Source of the DNA: Alphaproteobacteria bacterium
GTDB lineage: Bacteria; Pseudomonadota; Alphaproteobacteria; CACIAM-22H2
Length of the DNA: 7,113 bases
Reading direction: 5' to 3'
NCBI GenBank assembly: GCA_016869915.1
Contig: VGDA01000182.1
Span: 1 to 7,113, forward strand
Part shown: positions 1-6,421 of the stretch, piece by piece
Numbering within the stretch: the stretch's first letter is position 1
Layout of the letters: every line of letters starts with the position of its first letter
Position numbers and translations under genes: made by a program
Notes under the pieces: model-generated
Told to the model about the DNA's origin: nothing
The model's database searches: none
Seen by the model: only the letters and a program-made list of their open reading frames with translations

Positions 1-8
1 GATCCGGC

Positions 9-1223
9 TCACAGCGTCACCCCGAAGCGCTCCGCGATCGCGAAGACGTCCTTGTCGCCGCGCCCGCACATGTTCATGACGATGGTCTTGTCCTTGCCCA
101 TGCGCGGGGCGCGCTTGATCACCTCGGCCAGCGCGTGCGCGGGCTCGAGCGCCGGCAGGATGCCTTCGAGCTTCGCGCAGAGCTTGAACGCCTCGAGCGC
201 CTCCTCGTCCGTCGCCGAGACGTAGTCGACGCGGCCGGTGTCGTGCAGCCAGGCATGCTCGGGGCCGATGCCCGGGTAGTCGAGGCCCGCGGAGATCGAA
301 TGCGCCTCGGTGATCTGCCCGTCCGCGTCCTGCAGCAGGTAGGTCTTGTTGCCGTGGAGCACGCCGGGGCGGCCTCCGGTCAGCGAGGCGGCGTGCCTGC
401 CGGTCTCGATGCCGTGCCCGCCGGCCTCGACGGCGACGATCTCCACGCCGCCGTCGTCGAGGAAGGGATGGAACAGCCCCATCGCGTTCGATCCGCCGCC
501 GATGCAGGCGACGATCATGTCGGGCAGGCGGCCCTCCTGGCGCAGCATCTGCTCCTTCGTCTCGCGGCCGATCACCGACTGGAAGTCGCGCACCATCGCC
601 GGGTAGGGGTGCGGGCCCGCGACCGTGCCGATGATATAGAATGTTGACTCGACGTTCGCGACCCAGTCGCGCAGCGCGTCGTTGAGCGCGTCCTTGAGCG
701 TCCCGGCGCCCGACGTCACCGGACGCACCTCGGCGCCCAGCAGCTTCATGCGGAAGACGTTCGGCGCCTGCCGCTCGATGTCGGTGGCGCCCATGTAGAC
801 GATGCAGGGCAGGTCGAAGAGCGCGGAGACGGTGGCGCTGGCCACGCCGTGCTGGCCGGCGCCGGTCTCCGCGATGATCCGCTTCTTGCCCATGCGCCGG
901 GCGAGCAGGATCTGTCCCATGCAGTTGTTGATCTTGTGCGAGCCGGTGTGGTTGAGCTCGTCGCGCTTGAAGTAGATCCTGGCGCCGCCGAGATGCCGCG
1001 TCAGGCGCTCGGCGAAGAAGAGCGGGCTCGGCCGGCCGACATAGTGCTCGAGGTAGTAGTCGAGCTCCCTCTGGAACGCGGGGTCGGCCTTGGCGGCCAC
1101 GTAGGCGGCCTCGAGCTCGAGGATCAGCGGCATCAGAGTCTCGGCGACATAGCGGCCGCCATAGGTGCCGAAATGCCCGCGCTCGTCAGGCTGATTGCGG
1201 AAGGAATTCAGGACGGTAGCCAT
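9..1223 (-). CDS. trpB: Tryptophan synthase beta chain
   Basis: This 404-residue protein is a full-length TrpB, the PLP enzyme that joins indole (channelled from TrpA) to L-serine to give tryptophan in the cytoplasm. The N-terminal stretch NSFRN..DERGHFGTYGGRYVAETLMPL is the family signature and fixes the ATG start. The PLP lysine is K97 in HTGSHKINN, E119 in the AETGAGQHG segment matches the catalytic glutamate, and GGGSN (242-246) binds the PLP phosphate. Near the C-terminus, NMCGRGDKD has Cys386 where enteric TrpB has the serine that contacts the PLP ring nitrogen; I regard this as normal for alphaproteobacteria. No Shine-Dalgarno is evident before the ATG, and trpF lies 52 nt upstream on the same strand. 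The stop is 8 nt from the left edge, so trpA probably follows outside the window. Identity is secure. Confidence 0.98.
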   Translation of the reverse strand: MATVLNSFRNQPDERGHFGTYGGRYVAETLMPLILELEAAYVAAKADPAFQRELDYYLEHYVGRPSPLFFAERLTRHLGGARIYFKRDELNHTGSHKINNCMGQILLARRMGKKRIIAETGAGQHGVASATVSALFDLPCIVYMGATDIERQAPNVFRMKLLGAEVRPVTSGAGTLKDALNDALRDWVANVESTFYIIGTVAGPHPYPAMVRDFQSVIGRETKEQMLRQEGRLPDMIVACIGGGSNAMGLFHPFLDDGGVEIVAVEAGGHGIETGRHAASLTGGRPGVLHGNKTYLLQDADGQITEAHSISAGLDYPGIGPEHAWLHDTGRVDYVSATDEEALEAFKLCAKLEGILPALEPAHALAEVIKRAPRMGKDKTIVMNMCGRGDKDVFAIAERFGVTL

Positions 1224-1275
1224 GCCGAGGTTCTAGGGCAGGCTGGCGGGCCGGCCAAGCCCGAAAACGCCCGCC
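1224..1275 (-). other. trpF-trpB spacer with competing stem-loops
   Basis: The 52-nt spacer holds a perfect 7-bp inverted repeat (1245-1251 with 1269-1275; arms GGCGGGC and GCCCGCC on the transcript) around a 17-nt loop. A second arm, CGGGC at 1259-1263, could instead pair with the same downstream arm in a smaller 5-bp hairpin. No run of T follows, so this is not an ordinary intrinsic terminator. It may tune processing of the mRNA or translation of trpB, which lacks a visible ribosome binding site. Function is not shown by the sequence. Confidence 0.4.
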
Positions 1276-1911
1276 TCAGCCCTGCGCGGCGCGCAGGAAG
1301 GCGGCGATCCGGGCAGGGTCCTTGCGGCCCGGCGCGCTCTCCACGCCCGAGGAGACGTCGACCGCGCGCGCCCCGCTGGCCGCGACGGCGGCGGCGACGT
1401 TCCCGGCATCGAGCCCGCCGGAGAGCAGCCAGGGCAGCGGAAGCCGTCGCCCGGCGAGGATGGTCCAGTCGAAGCTCGTGGCGTTGCCGCCCGGCAGGGC
1501 GTCGGGCCTGGCCGGCGGGCGTGCGTCGAAGAGCAGCCAGTCCGCGGCGCCCGCGAAATCCGCCGCGCGGTCGAGGTCCGCGGGCTCCGAGACCGCCATC
1601 GCCTTGATCGTCCCGACGCCGAAGCGCCGCCCGACCTCGGCCGCGCGCGCCGGGCCCTCGCGGCCGTGGAGCTGCACGAGGTCCGGCGCGAGGCCTGCCA
1701 TGATCGCCGCGATGGCGTCGTCGTCCGCGTCGACGGTCACGGCGACGCGCCGCACGCCGCGCGGCAGCGCCGCGGCGAGGGCGCCCGCCGCCCCCGGATC
1801 GACATGGCGCGGCGAGCGCGGGAAGAAGACGAAGCCCGCGAAATCCGCGGTCGACGCGGCCGCGATCGCGGCGGCGTCGTTGAGCCCGCAGATCTTGACG
1901 AGGACGCTCAC
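1276..1911 (-). CDS. trpF: Phosphoribosylanthranilate isomerase
   Basis: TrpF is a cytoplasmic (beta/alpha)8 barrel that converts N-(5'-phosphoribosyl)anthranilate to CdRP, the third step from chorismate in tryptophan synthesis. With the GTG start at 1911 the product is 211 residues, the usual size. It begins MSVLVKICGL, with the general-base Cys8; the general acid is Asp129 in WLLFDA. LVQLHG (78-83), LSGGL (163-167) and VDVSSGVE (184-191) are family motifs, the last two forming the phosphate site. The frame stays open upstream to 2109, but that extension is low-complexity Arg/Gly/Pro sequence antiparallel to no known domain and simply shadows pyrF, so I rejected it. The GTG overlaps the pyrF stop by 4 bp (GTGA), with a GAGG about 10 nt upstream, suggesting translational coupling. 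Standing apart from other trp genes but next to trpB is a common proteobacterial arrangement. Confidence 0.95.
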   Translation of the reverse strand: MSVLVKICGLNDAAAIAAASTADFAGFVFFPRSPRHVDPGAAGALAAALPRGVRRVAVTVDADDDAIAAIMAGLAPDLVQLHGREGPARAAEVGRRFGVGTIKAMAVSEPADLDRAADFAGAADWLLFDARPPARPDALPGGNATSFDWTILAGRRLPLPWLLSGGLDAGNVAAAVAASGARAVDVSSGVESAPGRKDPARIAAFLRAAQG

Positions 1912-2615
1912 GCGCCGGCCTCGATCTCGGCGCAGATGCGCGCCAGCGCCTCGGCCGGGTCGGGCGCCTGCGTGATCGGCCGGCCGATGACCAGGTGGTC
2001 GGCGCCGCTGGCGATCGCCTCGGCCGGCGTCGTGATGCGCTTCTGGTCGCCCGAGGCCGCCCAGGCCGGGCGGATGCCCGGCGTCACGAGCACGAAGCCG
2101 GGGCCGCATTGCGCGCGCAGCGCCGCCACCTCGTGCGGCGAGCAGACGACGCCGGCCACGCCGGCGCGCTGCGCGAGGTCCGCGAGGCGCCGCGCCTGGT
2201 CCGCGACCGGCCCGCGCTGGCCCGTCGCGTCGAGGTCCGACGCGTCGAGGCTGGTGAGGACGGTGATCGCGAGCAGCCGCGGCGCCGCGTCGCCCGCGGC
2301 CTCGCGCGCGGCCTCGACCGCCGCGCGCATCATCGCCATCCCGCCCGAGGCGTGGATGGTGAGGAAATGCGGCGCGATGCGGCAGGCCGAGCGCGTCGCG
2401 CCGGCGACGGTGTTCGGGATGTCGTGCAGCTTGAGGTCGAGGAAGAGCCTGTGGCCCGCGGCCGCGGCGCGCACGCCCTCGGGCCCGTTGGCGACGAAGT
2501 ACTCGAGGCCGAGCTTCACCGCGCAGCCCGAGCCCGCGAGCCTGCCGATCTCGCGCGTCGCGCCCTCGCGGTCGCTGCGGTCGATGCCGACGAAGATGCG
2601 CTGCGCCGTGTTCAT
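1908..2615 (-). CDS. pyrF: Orotidine 5'-phosphate decarboxylase
   Basis: PyrF decarboxylates OMP to UMP, the last step of de novo pyrimidine synthesis. The protein is 235 residues, typical of the short bacterial form. The catalytic charge network is visible as DLKLHDIPNT, with Asp60, Lys62 and Asp65, and Lys34 lies in VKLGLE. VTPGIRP (177-183) and the phosphate-gripping GRPIT (211-215) are present. The ATG at 2615 is supported by a strong GGGAGGG Shine-Dalgarno (2624-2630) eight nucleotides upstream and by an ATGA overlap with the end of the HAD gene; the long open extension upstream is a shadow of that gene. Its stop overlaps the trpF start. Pairing pyrF with trpF puts pyrimidine and tryptophan synthesis, both consumers of PRPP, in one unit; whether that matters for regulation is inference. 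Confidence 0.97.
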   Translation of the reverse strand: MNTAQRIFVGIDRSDREGATREIGRLAGSGCAVKLGLEYFVANGPEGVRAAAAGHRLFLDLKLHDIPNTVAGATRSACRIAPHFLTIHASGGMAMMRAAVEAAREAAGDAAPRLLAITVLTSLDASDLDATGQRGPVADQARRLADLAQRAGVAGVVCSPHEVAALRAQCGPGFVLVTPGIRPAWAASGDQKRITTPAEAIASGADHLVIGRPITQAPDPAEALARICAEIEAGA

Positions 2616-3295
2616 GCTCGCGTCCCTCCCTGCGCCGCGAGGAGACGCGGCAGGTCCGTCATGTCGTCGAAGGCTAGCTCGGCGCCCGCCGCGGCGAGGC
2701 GCGCGGCATGGCCCGGCCCGCAATGCCCGCCGCCCACGAAGCCGAGGACGCGCATGCCTGCCGCGCGCGCGGCGAGCACGCCAGGCACGCTGTCCTCGAC
2801 GACCGCGCAGCCTCGCGGGTCGACGCCCATGGCAGAGGCCGCATGCAGGAAGATGTCGGGTGCCGGCTTGCCGCGCGCCACCATCGTCGCGCTGAAGAGA
2901 TGCGGCTCGAGGCGGTTGAGCAGCCCGGCGATCTCGAGCGATCGCCGGATGCGCGGCGGCGACGACGAGGAGGCGACGCAGCGCGGGAGGTCGATGGCGT
3001 CGAGCGCGGCGGCGATCCCGGGGATCGGCTCGAGCTCGTCCTCGAAGGCCGCGAGGACCGCGTCGAGCAGGCGCTGCGCGATGTCGGGCGGCAGCGGCCT
3101 GCCGAAGCGCGCCTCGATGTCGGCGCACATGGCGGCGGTCGGGATGCCGACATAGCGATCGCGCATGTCGTCGAAGCCATGGGGGAAGCCGAGCGAGGTC
3201 AGTATCCGCGCGTCGACGCGGCAGGCGATCGCCTCGCTGTCGACGAGGACGCCGTCGCAGTCGAAGATGACGAGGCGCGTGGTGCTGTCCGGCAT
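2612..3295 (-). CDS. HAD-superfamily phosphatase, YieH-like
   Basis: This 227-residue protein is a subfamily I haloacid-dehalogenase hydrolase, probably a small-molecule phosphatase. All four motifs are present: FDCDGVLVDSE with nucleophile Asp12 and acid/base Asp14; Ser109/Ser110 in CVASSSS; Lys143 in RGKPAPDIF; and the Mg2+-binding Glu167-Asp168 in VVEDSVPG. The helical cap lies between motifs I and II, about residues 18-90. By memory the closest match is E. coli YieH: the stretch from FEDELEPIPG through LFSA and the HAAxAMxV segment align well. Beta-phosphoglucomutase or phosphoglycolate phosphatase activity cannot be excluded. The ATG start sits 42 nt after the membrane-protein gene with only a weak AAGG about 11 nt upstream. 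The stop overlaps pyrF by 4 bp, so the two are probably translated together, which hints at, but does not prove, a nucleotide-related substrate. Confidence 0.9.
   Translation of the reverse strand: MPDSTTRLVIFDCDGVLVDSEAIACRVDARILTSLGFPHGFDDMRDRYVGIPTAAMCADIEARFGRPLPPDIAQRLLDAVLAAFEDELEPIPGIAAALDAIDLPRCVASSSSPPRIRRSLEIAGLLNRLEPHLFSATMVARGKPAPDIFLHAASAMGVDPRGCAVVEDSVPGVLAARAAGMRVLGFVGGGHCGPGHAARLAAAGAELAFDDMTDLPRLLAAQGGTRA
2624..2630 (-). promoter_or_regulatory. pyrF ribosome binding site
   Basis: GGGAGGG on the minus strand, 8 nt before the pyrF ATG and inside the last codons of the HAD gene. It is one of the strongest Shine-Dalgarno matches in the window and decides the start of pyrF. Confidence 0.75.
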
Positions 3296-3337
3296 GGCGG
3301 GCCGCGCCTTAGCACGGCGCGCGCCGGGCCGTCATCG

Positions 3338-3775
3338 TCAACGCCTGCCGGAGAGCAGCGCCGTCAGGCCGGGCAGGATGAGCCCGACGCCGAGGCCGAA
3401 GACGCCGTTGATCAGCGGCGCGCGCCACATCGCGACGAGGTTCCAGCCCTGCGCGACGGGCTGGCCCTTCAGCGGCGCGACCACGAACCAGCCCACCGCG
3501 GTGGCGCCGATCGCGCCCATGAGCATCGCGGCGACGACGCGGCCGCGCTCGGAGCGCATCGCGTCGGTGAGCAGCGCGATAACGATGCCCCAGACCCCGC
3601 CCCAGAAGGCGGCGTTGAGGATGGCCGGTATCTCGAGCGGGCCGACCGCGGCGATGCGGAACGGCGGCGACCCGACCAGGCCGTAGGCGTTGAGGATGCC
3701 GATCGTCGCCTGGTGGAAGGTCAGGACGGCGAGCAGCCCGGCGAGGAAGCCGATGGCGGCGCGGCGAAGGATCAT
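3338..3775 (-). CDS. Small four-helix inner-membrane protein, function unknown
   Basis: The 145-residue product is almost wholly hydrophobic. Four likely transmembrane helices lie at about 5-28, 44-70, 79-100 and 115-142. It has fixed-looking motifs at the helix ends: LAVLTFHQ (15-22), AAFWGG (55-60), FVVAPLKGQPVAQGW (97-111) and PLINGVFGLG. I recognise this pattern as a recurrent proteobacterial membrane-protein family but know no established function for it, and no catalytic or transporter signature is visible. The start is well supported: an AGGGAGG Shine-Dalgarno (3781-3787) sits 5 nt before the ATG, and the 25-nt gap to the upstream reductase gene suggests co-transcription. The open frame continues upstream within the reductase gene, but as Arg/Ser-rich shadow sequence. 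A positive N-terminus (ILRR) suggests the start faces the cytoplasm. Confidence 0.85.
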   Translation of the reverse strand: MILRRAAIGFLAGLLAVLTFHQATIGILNAYGLVGSPPFRIAAVGPLEIPAILNAAFWGGVWGIVIALLTDAMRSERGRVVAAMLMGAIGATAVGWFVVAPLKGQPVAQGWNLVAMWRAPLINGVFGLGVGLILPGLTALLSGRR

Positions 3776-3780
3776 GGGTG

Positions 3781-3787
3781 CCTCCCT
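3781..3787 (-). promoter_or_regulatory. Ribosome binding site of the membrane-protein gene
   Basis: AGGGAGG on the minus strand, 5 nt before the ATG at 3775. It lies between the stop of the reductase gene and the start of the membrane-protein gene and fixes the latter's start. Confidence 0.75.
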
Positions 3788-3800
3788 GCGCGCGTCGCGT

Positions 3801-4742
3801 TCATCGCGGCGCGCCCTCGTAGACCAGCACCGCCCCGGCCAGGTCCTCGAGCGCGGTACCGGTGGACTTGAAGAGCGTGATCTCGTCGTCGGCGCGCCGG
3901 CCGGGCGCGGCGCCGCGCGCGAGGTCGGCCAGCGTGCCGGCGATCGCGTCCTGGTGCAGCGCGCCGCTGGCGAGCGGCATCGCGAGGTCGCCCGATTCGA
4001 GCAGCGCCGCGGGCGTGTCGACATGCACGCGCGCGCGCGCCACCGCGGCATCGTCGGATTCGCGCATGTCGCGCGCATAGCTGCCAACGAGGTCGACATG
4101 CTGGCCCGGGCGCAGCCAGTCGCCGCATACCAGCGGGTCCTTCGACAGCGTCGCGCAGCTGACGATGTCGGCCGCGCGCATCGCGGCCTCGAGGTCGTCG
4201 GCCGCGCGCGCGACGAAGGATCCGCCCGACAGGCGCTCGGCGAGGGCGCGTGCCTTCGCCTTGTCGCGCCCCCAGATCGCCACCTCGCGGATCGGGCGGA
4301 TCGCGGCGTGCGCGCGCACGAGGTGCGGCGCGAGCGCGCCGGTGCCGACCATGAGCAGCCGCGCGGCGTCGCGCCGCGCCAGGTAGTCGGCGGCGAGCGC
4401 CGAGGCGCAGGCGGTGCGCCGCAGCGTCAACATCCTGCCGTCGACCAGCGCCAGCGGTTCGCCGGTCGTGGCCGACATCAGCAGGTAGTTGCCCTGCACC
4501 GAGTCGAGGCCGCGCGCGGCGTTGCCCGGGAAGACCGAGACGACCTTGACGCCCATGTAGCCGCCCTCGGTCCATGCCGGCATCAGCAGCAGCATCGCCT
4601 GCGGCGCGCCGGGCACGTCGACCTTGTGGTGGTGGCGCGTGGGGGTCCGCGTGTCGCCGCGGAAGGCCGTGCGCAGCGCCTCGACGAGGCGGGGCGTGTC
4701 GAGTATGGCCGCGACCTCGTCGGCGCCAAAGCTGCGCATCAT
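3801..4742 (-). CDS. Ornithine cyclodeaminase/mu-crystallin family reductase
   Basis: This 313-residue protein belongs to the ornithine cyclodeaminase/mu-crystallin family of NAD(P)-dependent enzymes. Substrate-side residues include Lys66 (GYMGVKVVSVFPGN) and Arg109 (LTLRRT). The Rossmann nucleotide loop is VGTGALA (132-138). The segment HVDLVGSYARDMRESDD (215-231) and the C-terminal EITLFKSTGTALEDL (287-301) are present. Classical ornithine cyclodeaminase has a catalytic Asp in the segment that here reads VGSY, with serine at 221. That, with the RESD and FKSTG signatures, favours a ketimine reductase, such as one acting on delta1-pyrroline-2-carboxylate or delta1-piperideine-2-carboxylate in hydroxyproline or D-amino-acid catabolism; the substrate is inference. 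The start is the first of two adjacent ATGs and overlaps the lapA-like stop as ATGA. No Shine-Dalgarno is visible, so translation is probably coupled. No amino-acid catabolic partner is nearby. Confidence 0.88.
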   Translation of the reverse strand: MMRSFGADEVAAILDTPRLVEALRTAFRGDTRTPTRHHHKVDVPGAPQAMLLLMPAWTEGGYMGVKVVSVFPGNAARGLDSVQGNYLLMSATTGEPLALVDGRMLTLRRTACASALAADYLARRDAARLLMVGTGALAPHLVRAHAAIRPIREVAIWGRDKAKARALAERLSGGSFVARAADDLEAAMRAADIVSCATLSKDPLVCGDWLRPGQHVDLVGSYARDMRESDDAAVARARVHVDTPAALLESGDLAMPLASGALHQDAIAGTLADLARGAAPGRRADDEITLFKSTGTALEDLAGAVLVYEGAPR

Positions 4743-5089
4743 GGATGGGTGACCACGGGGACGGGGGATGCGGGCGGGACGGCGGCGACGGGCAGCGCCG
4801 CGGGCGGCGTGGTGGCCTTGCGCAGGCGGGCGATCTCGGCCTCGAGCTCGCCCGCGCGGCGCCGCGCGCCGCGGGCGGCGCGACGGCCGTGGCGGCCCGC
4901 CCACCAGGCGACGAGCGCGCCGATCACGAAGCCGGCATAGAGCGCGCCGACCAGGGCCGCGAAGAGCGGCACCGTGACGGCGCCCCAGAGCGGCCAGAGG
5001 TCGATGCGGACCTCCTCGCGGTTGGCGATCGCGAAGAAGGCGCCCGCGAGCAGCAGCGGCACGCCGACGATCCAGAACACGGGTCGCAT
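4739..5089 (-). CDS. LapA-domain (DUF1049) inner-membrane protein
   Basis: This 116-residue protein has the layout of the LapA (YciS) family. It has an N-terminal membrane helix (about 3-22), the characteristic NREEVRIDLWPL loop (23-34), and a second helix (about 40-64). A basic, probably cytoplasmic helix with coiled-coil character follows (RR..GELEAEIARLRKA, about 68-92), then a Pro/Ala/Val-rich tail to the end. In E. coli LapA works with LapB to control LpxC turnover and so lipopolysaccharide level; here no lapB is adjacent, so the same role is only a possibility. A GGAGGG ribosome binding site (5099-5104) lies 9 nt before the ATG, and ihfB ends 33 nt upstream. The ihfB-lapA order is a known proteobacterial pairing. 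The stop overlaps the reductase start by 4 bp. Confidence 0.85.
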   Translation of the reverse strand: MRPVFWIVGVPLLLAGAFFAIANREEVRIDLWPLWGAVTVPLFAALVGALYAGFVIGALVAWWAGRHGRRAARGARRRAGELEAEIARLRKATTPPAALPVAAVPPASPVPVVTHP

Positions 5090-5098
5090 GCCGCCATG

Positions 5099-5104
5099 CC
5101 CTCC
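5099..5104 (-). promoter_or_regulatory. Ribosome binding site of the lapA-like gene
   Basis: GGAGGG on the minus strand, 9 nt before the ATG at 5089. It favours that start over the out-of-frame ATG at 5097, which lies within the spacer. Confidence 0.65.
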
Positions 5105-5122
5105 GCAGCCCGGCCCGGGGGC

Positions 5123-5407
5123 TCAGGACTTGGGGTTGAGCTTTTCGCGCAGCTCTTTGCCGGTCTTGAAGAAGGGGATGTACTTCTCCGCGACGTCGAC
5201 CGAATCGCCGGTCCGCGGGTTGCGGCCGACCCGCGCGCCGCGCTGCTTGACCGAAAAGGCGCCGAAGCCGCGCAACTCGACGCGCTGGCCGCGCGCGAGC
5301 GCGTTGGCGATCTCGTCGAAGATCGCGGCCACGATCCGCTCCACGTCCCTCTGGTAGAGCTTGGGATGCATGGAGGCGAGGCGCAGGATCAGTTCGGACT
5401 TCGTCAT
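5123..5407 (-). CDS. ihfB: Integration host factor beta subunit
   Basis: IhfB (HimD) pairs with IhfA to make IHF, a nucleoid protein that bends DNA sharply at specific sites and assists recombination, replication and transcription. At 94 residues it is exactly family length. It starts MTKSELILRLA. The HU/IHF core signature is GFGAFSVKQRGARVGRNPRTGD, with Pro64 at the tip of the beta-arm in the RNPRTG motif as the intercalating proline. The ending VAEKYIPFFKTGKELREKLN is typical of the beta rather than the alpha subunit or HU. The ATG is 72 nt after the sppA stop with no clear Shine-Dalgarno. Position between sppA and a lapA-type gene agrees with the usual alphaproteobacterial order, supporting ihfB over another HU-family member. 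Confidence 0.96.
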   Translation of the reverse strand: MTKSELILRLASMHPKLYQRDVERIVAAIFDEIANALARGQRVELRGFGAFSVKQRGARVGRNPRTGDSVDVAEKYIPFFKTGKELREKLNPKS

Positions 5408-5479
5408 GCGGGAGCGGGCGCCGTTCGGGTGCTTGGTACGGAGGGTCGGCCGCGCGCTTCCGTCCGCCCCCGGCGGAGG
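5408..5479 (-). other. sppA-ihfB spacer
   Basis: This 72-nt gap contains a short GC hairpin (TCCGCC 5463-5468 with GGCGGA 5472-5477, 3-nt loop) just after the sppA stop. No T-run follows it, so I do not call it a terminator, and I could not identify a convincing promoter for ihfB. Read-through from sppA is the simplest reading. Confidence 0.4.
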
Positions 5480-6415
5480 TCAGCGCTGGCCGAGGTCAGG
5501 GTGCCAAAGGGCCACCAGCCCGTCAATGGTAAGTCGTTCCGGCAGATAGGATTTCCCGGTCAGAGCGGAGAATGCGCGCGACGACAGGTCGCGCCAGCCC
5601 TCGCCCGGTCGCGAAACGCGGACGTCGCGCACCGGCATGTCCCGCGGCACGCCGCGCTCCCGGGCCAGCCAGTCGAGCGCGGCGTCCTCGCCGCCCAGTT
5701 CGTCGACGAGGCCGAGCGGCAGCGCCTGGCGACCGGTATAGACCCGGCCGTCCGAGATGCGCAGCGCGGCGTCGGCGTCCAGCCTGCGGCGCTCGGCGAC
5801 CATGCGCACGAACATCGCGTGCATGTCCTCGATGATCTCGCGCACGGCGCGCCGCCCCTCGTCGGTGAGCGGCTCGAGCGGGTTCGGGACGGCCTTGAGC
5901 GGCACCGAGCGGATCTGCTCCATCGACACGCCAAGCTTGCGCAGCAGGCCCGAGACGTCGGCGGTCTGCATCAGCACGCCGATCGAGCCCGTCACCGTGC
6001 CCTCGCGCGCGACGATCCGGTCGGCGCCCAGCGCCACCATGTAGCCGCCCGAGGCGGCCGTCTGGCCGAGCACGGCGACGACCGGTATGCGCTCGGCGAT
6101 CGCGCGGACCTGCCGATGCAGCTCCTCGCTCGCGACGACCGTGCCGCCGGGGCTGTCGATCCGCAGCAGGAGCGCCTTAACGCGTCCATCCTCCGCGAGC
6201 GCGCGCAGCGTCCTCAGCCGCGCCGCGTCGTCGGTGATCACGCCGCTGACCGCCAGGCGCCCGACATGGCCGCGTCCCCAGTGCGGCTCGCCGAGATGGT
6301 AGGCCGCGGCGAGGCTGGCGCCGAGCAGGACGAGGATGGCGGCGAAGCGCCAGAGCGACACCTGCCGCTTCAGGCGGCGGCGATCGACGAGGAGGTCGGC
6401 TTCGGGGAAGGGCAT
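5480..6415 (-). CDS. sppA: Signal peptide peptidase SppA, short form
   Basis: SppA is a membrane-anchored serine protease of the S49 (ClpP-like) family that degrades cleaved signal peptides. The 311-residue product is the short, single-domain type, about half of E. coli SppA and like the Bacillus enzyme. One membrane helix at about 21-39 follows a basic cytoplasmic stretch (DRRRLKRQ), placing the catalytic domain outside the cytoplasmic membrane. RIDSPGG (85-91) and VTGSIGV (141-147) are family motifs. Ser122 in TAASGGY is the nucleophile and Lys174 in SVPLKAVPNPLEP is the likely general base; the 52-residue spacing matches the Bacillus dyad. The ATG at 6415 gives a sensible N-terminus but has no Shine-Dalgarno; a promoter-like sequence lies directly before it. 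In many relatives rpsA precedes sppA, but here a Tim44-domain gene does. Confidence 0.95.
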   Translation of the reverse strand: MPFPEADLLVDRRRLKRQVSLWRFAAILVLLGASLAAAYHLGEPHWGRGHVGRLAVSGVITDDAARLRTLRALAEDGRVKALLLRIDSPGGTVVASEELHRQVRAIAERIPVVAVLGQTAASGGYMVALGADRIVAREGTVTGSIGVLMQTADVSGLLRKLGVSMEQIRSVPLKAVPNPLEPLTDEGRRAVREIIEDMHAMFVRMVAERRRLDADAALRISDGRVYTGRQALPLGLVDELGGEDAALDWLARERGVPRDMPVRDVRVSRPGEGWRDLSSRAFSALTGKSYLPERLTIDGLVALWHPDLGQR

Positions 6416-6421
6416 GCGCGG

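Noticed and set aside
135..1607. Plus-strand open frames opposite trpB and trpF
   Set aside because: These are antisense shadows of two certain enzymes, with no ribosome binding site or domain evidence.
1912..2109. N-terminal extension of trpF to an upstream start
   Set aside because: The extra 66 residues are Arg/Gly/Pro-rich shadow of pyrF. The family N-terminus begins at the GTG at 1911, which forms a GTGA overlap.
3315..3326. CGGCGCGCGCCG palindrome between the membrane-protein and HAD genes
   Set aside because: A self-complementary GC run of this length is common by chance at this base composition. It leaves almost no loop and has no T-run.
1995..3871. Long plus-strand open frames opposite pyrF, the HAD gene and the membrane-protein gene
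   Set aside because: They have the same low-complexity composition and no recognisable motif; they mirror the real genes on the other strand.
4743..4904. N-terminal extension of the reductase gene
   Set aside because: The added residues are Arg/Pro-rich shadow of the lapA-like gene, while the ATG at 4742 gives the normal family start and an ATGA overlap.
5463..5477. Hairpin after sppA as a terminator
   Set aside because: It has only a 6-bp stem and a 3-nt loop, and no T-run follows on the minus strand.
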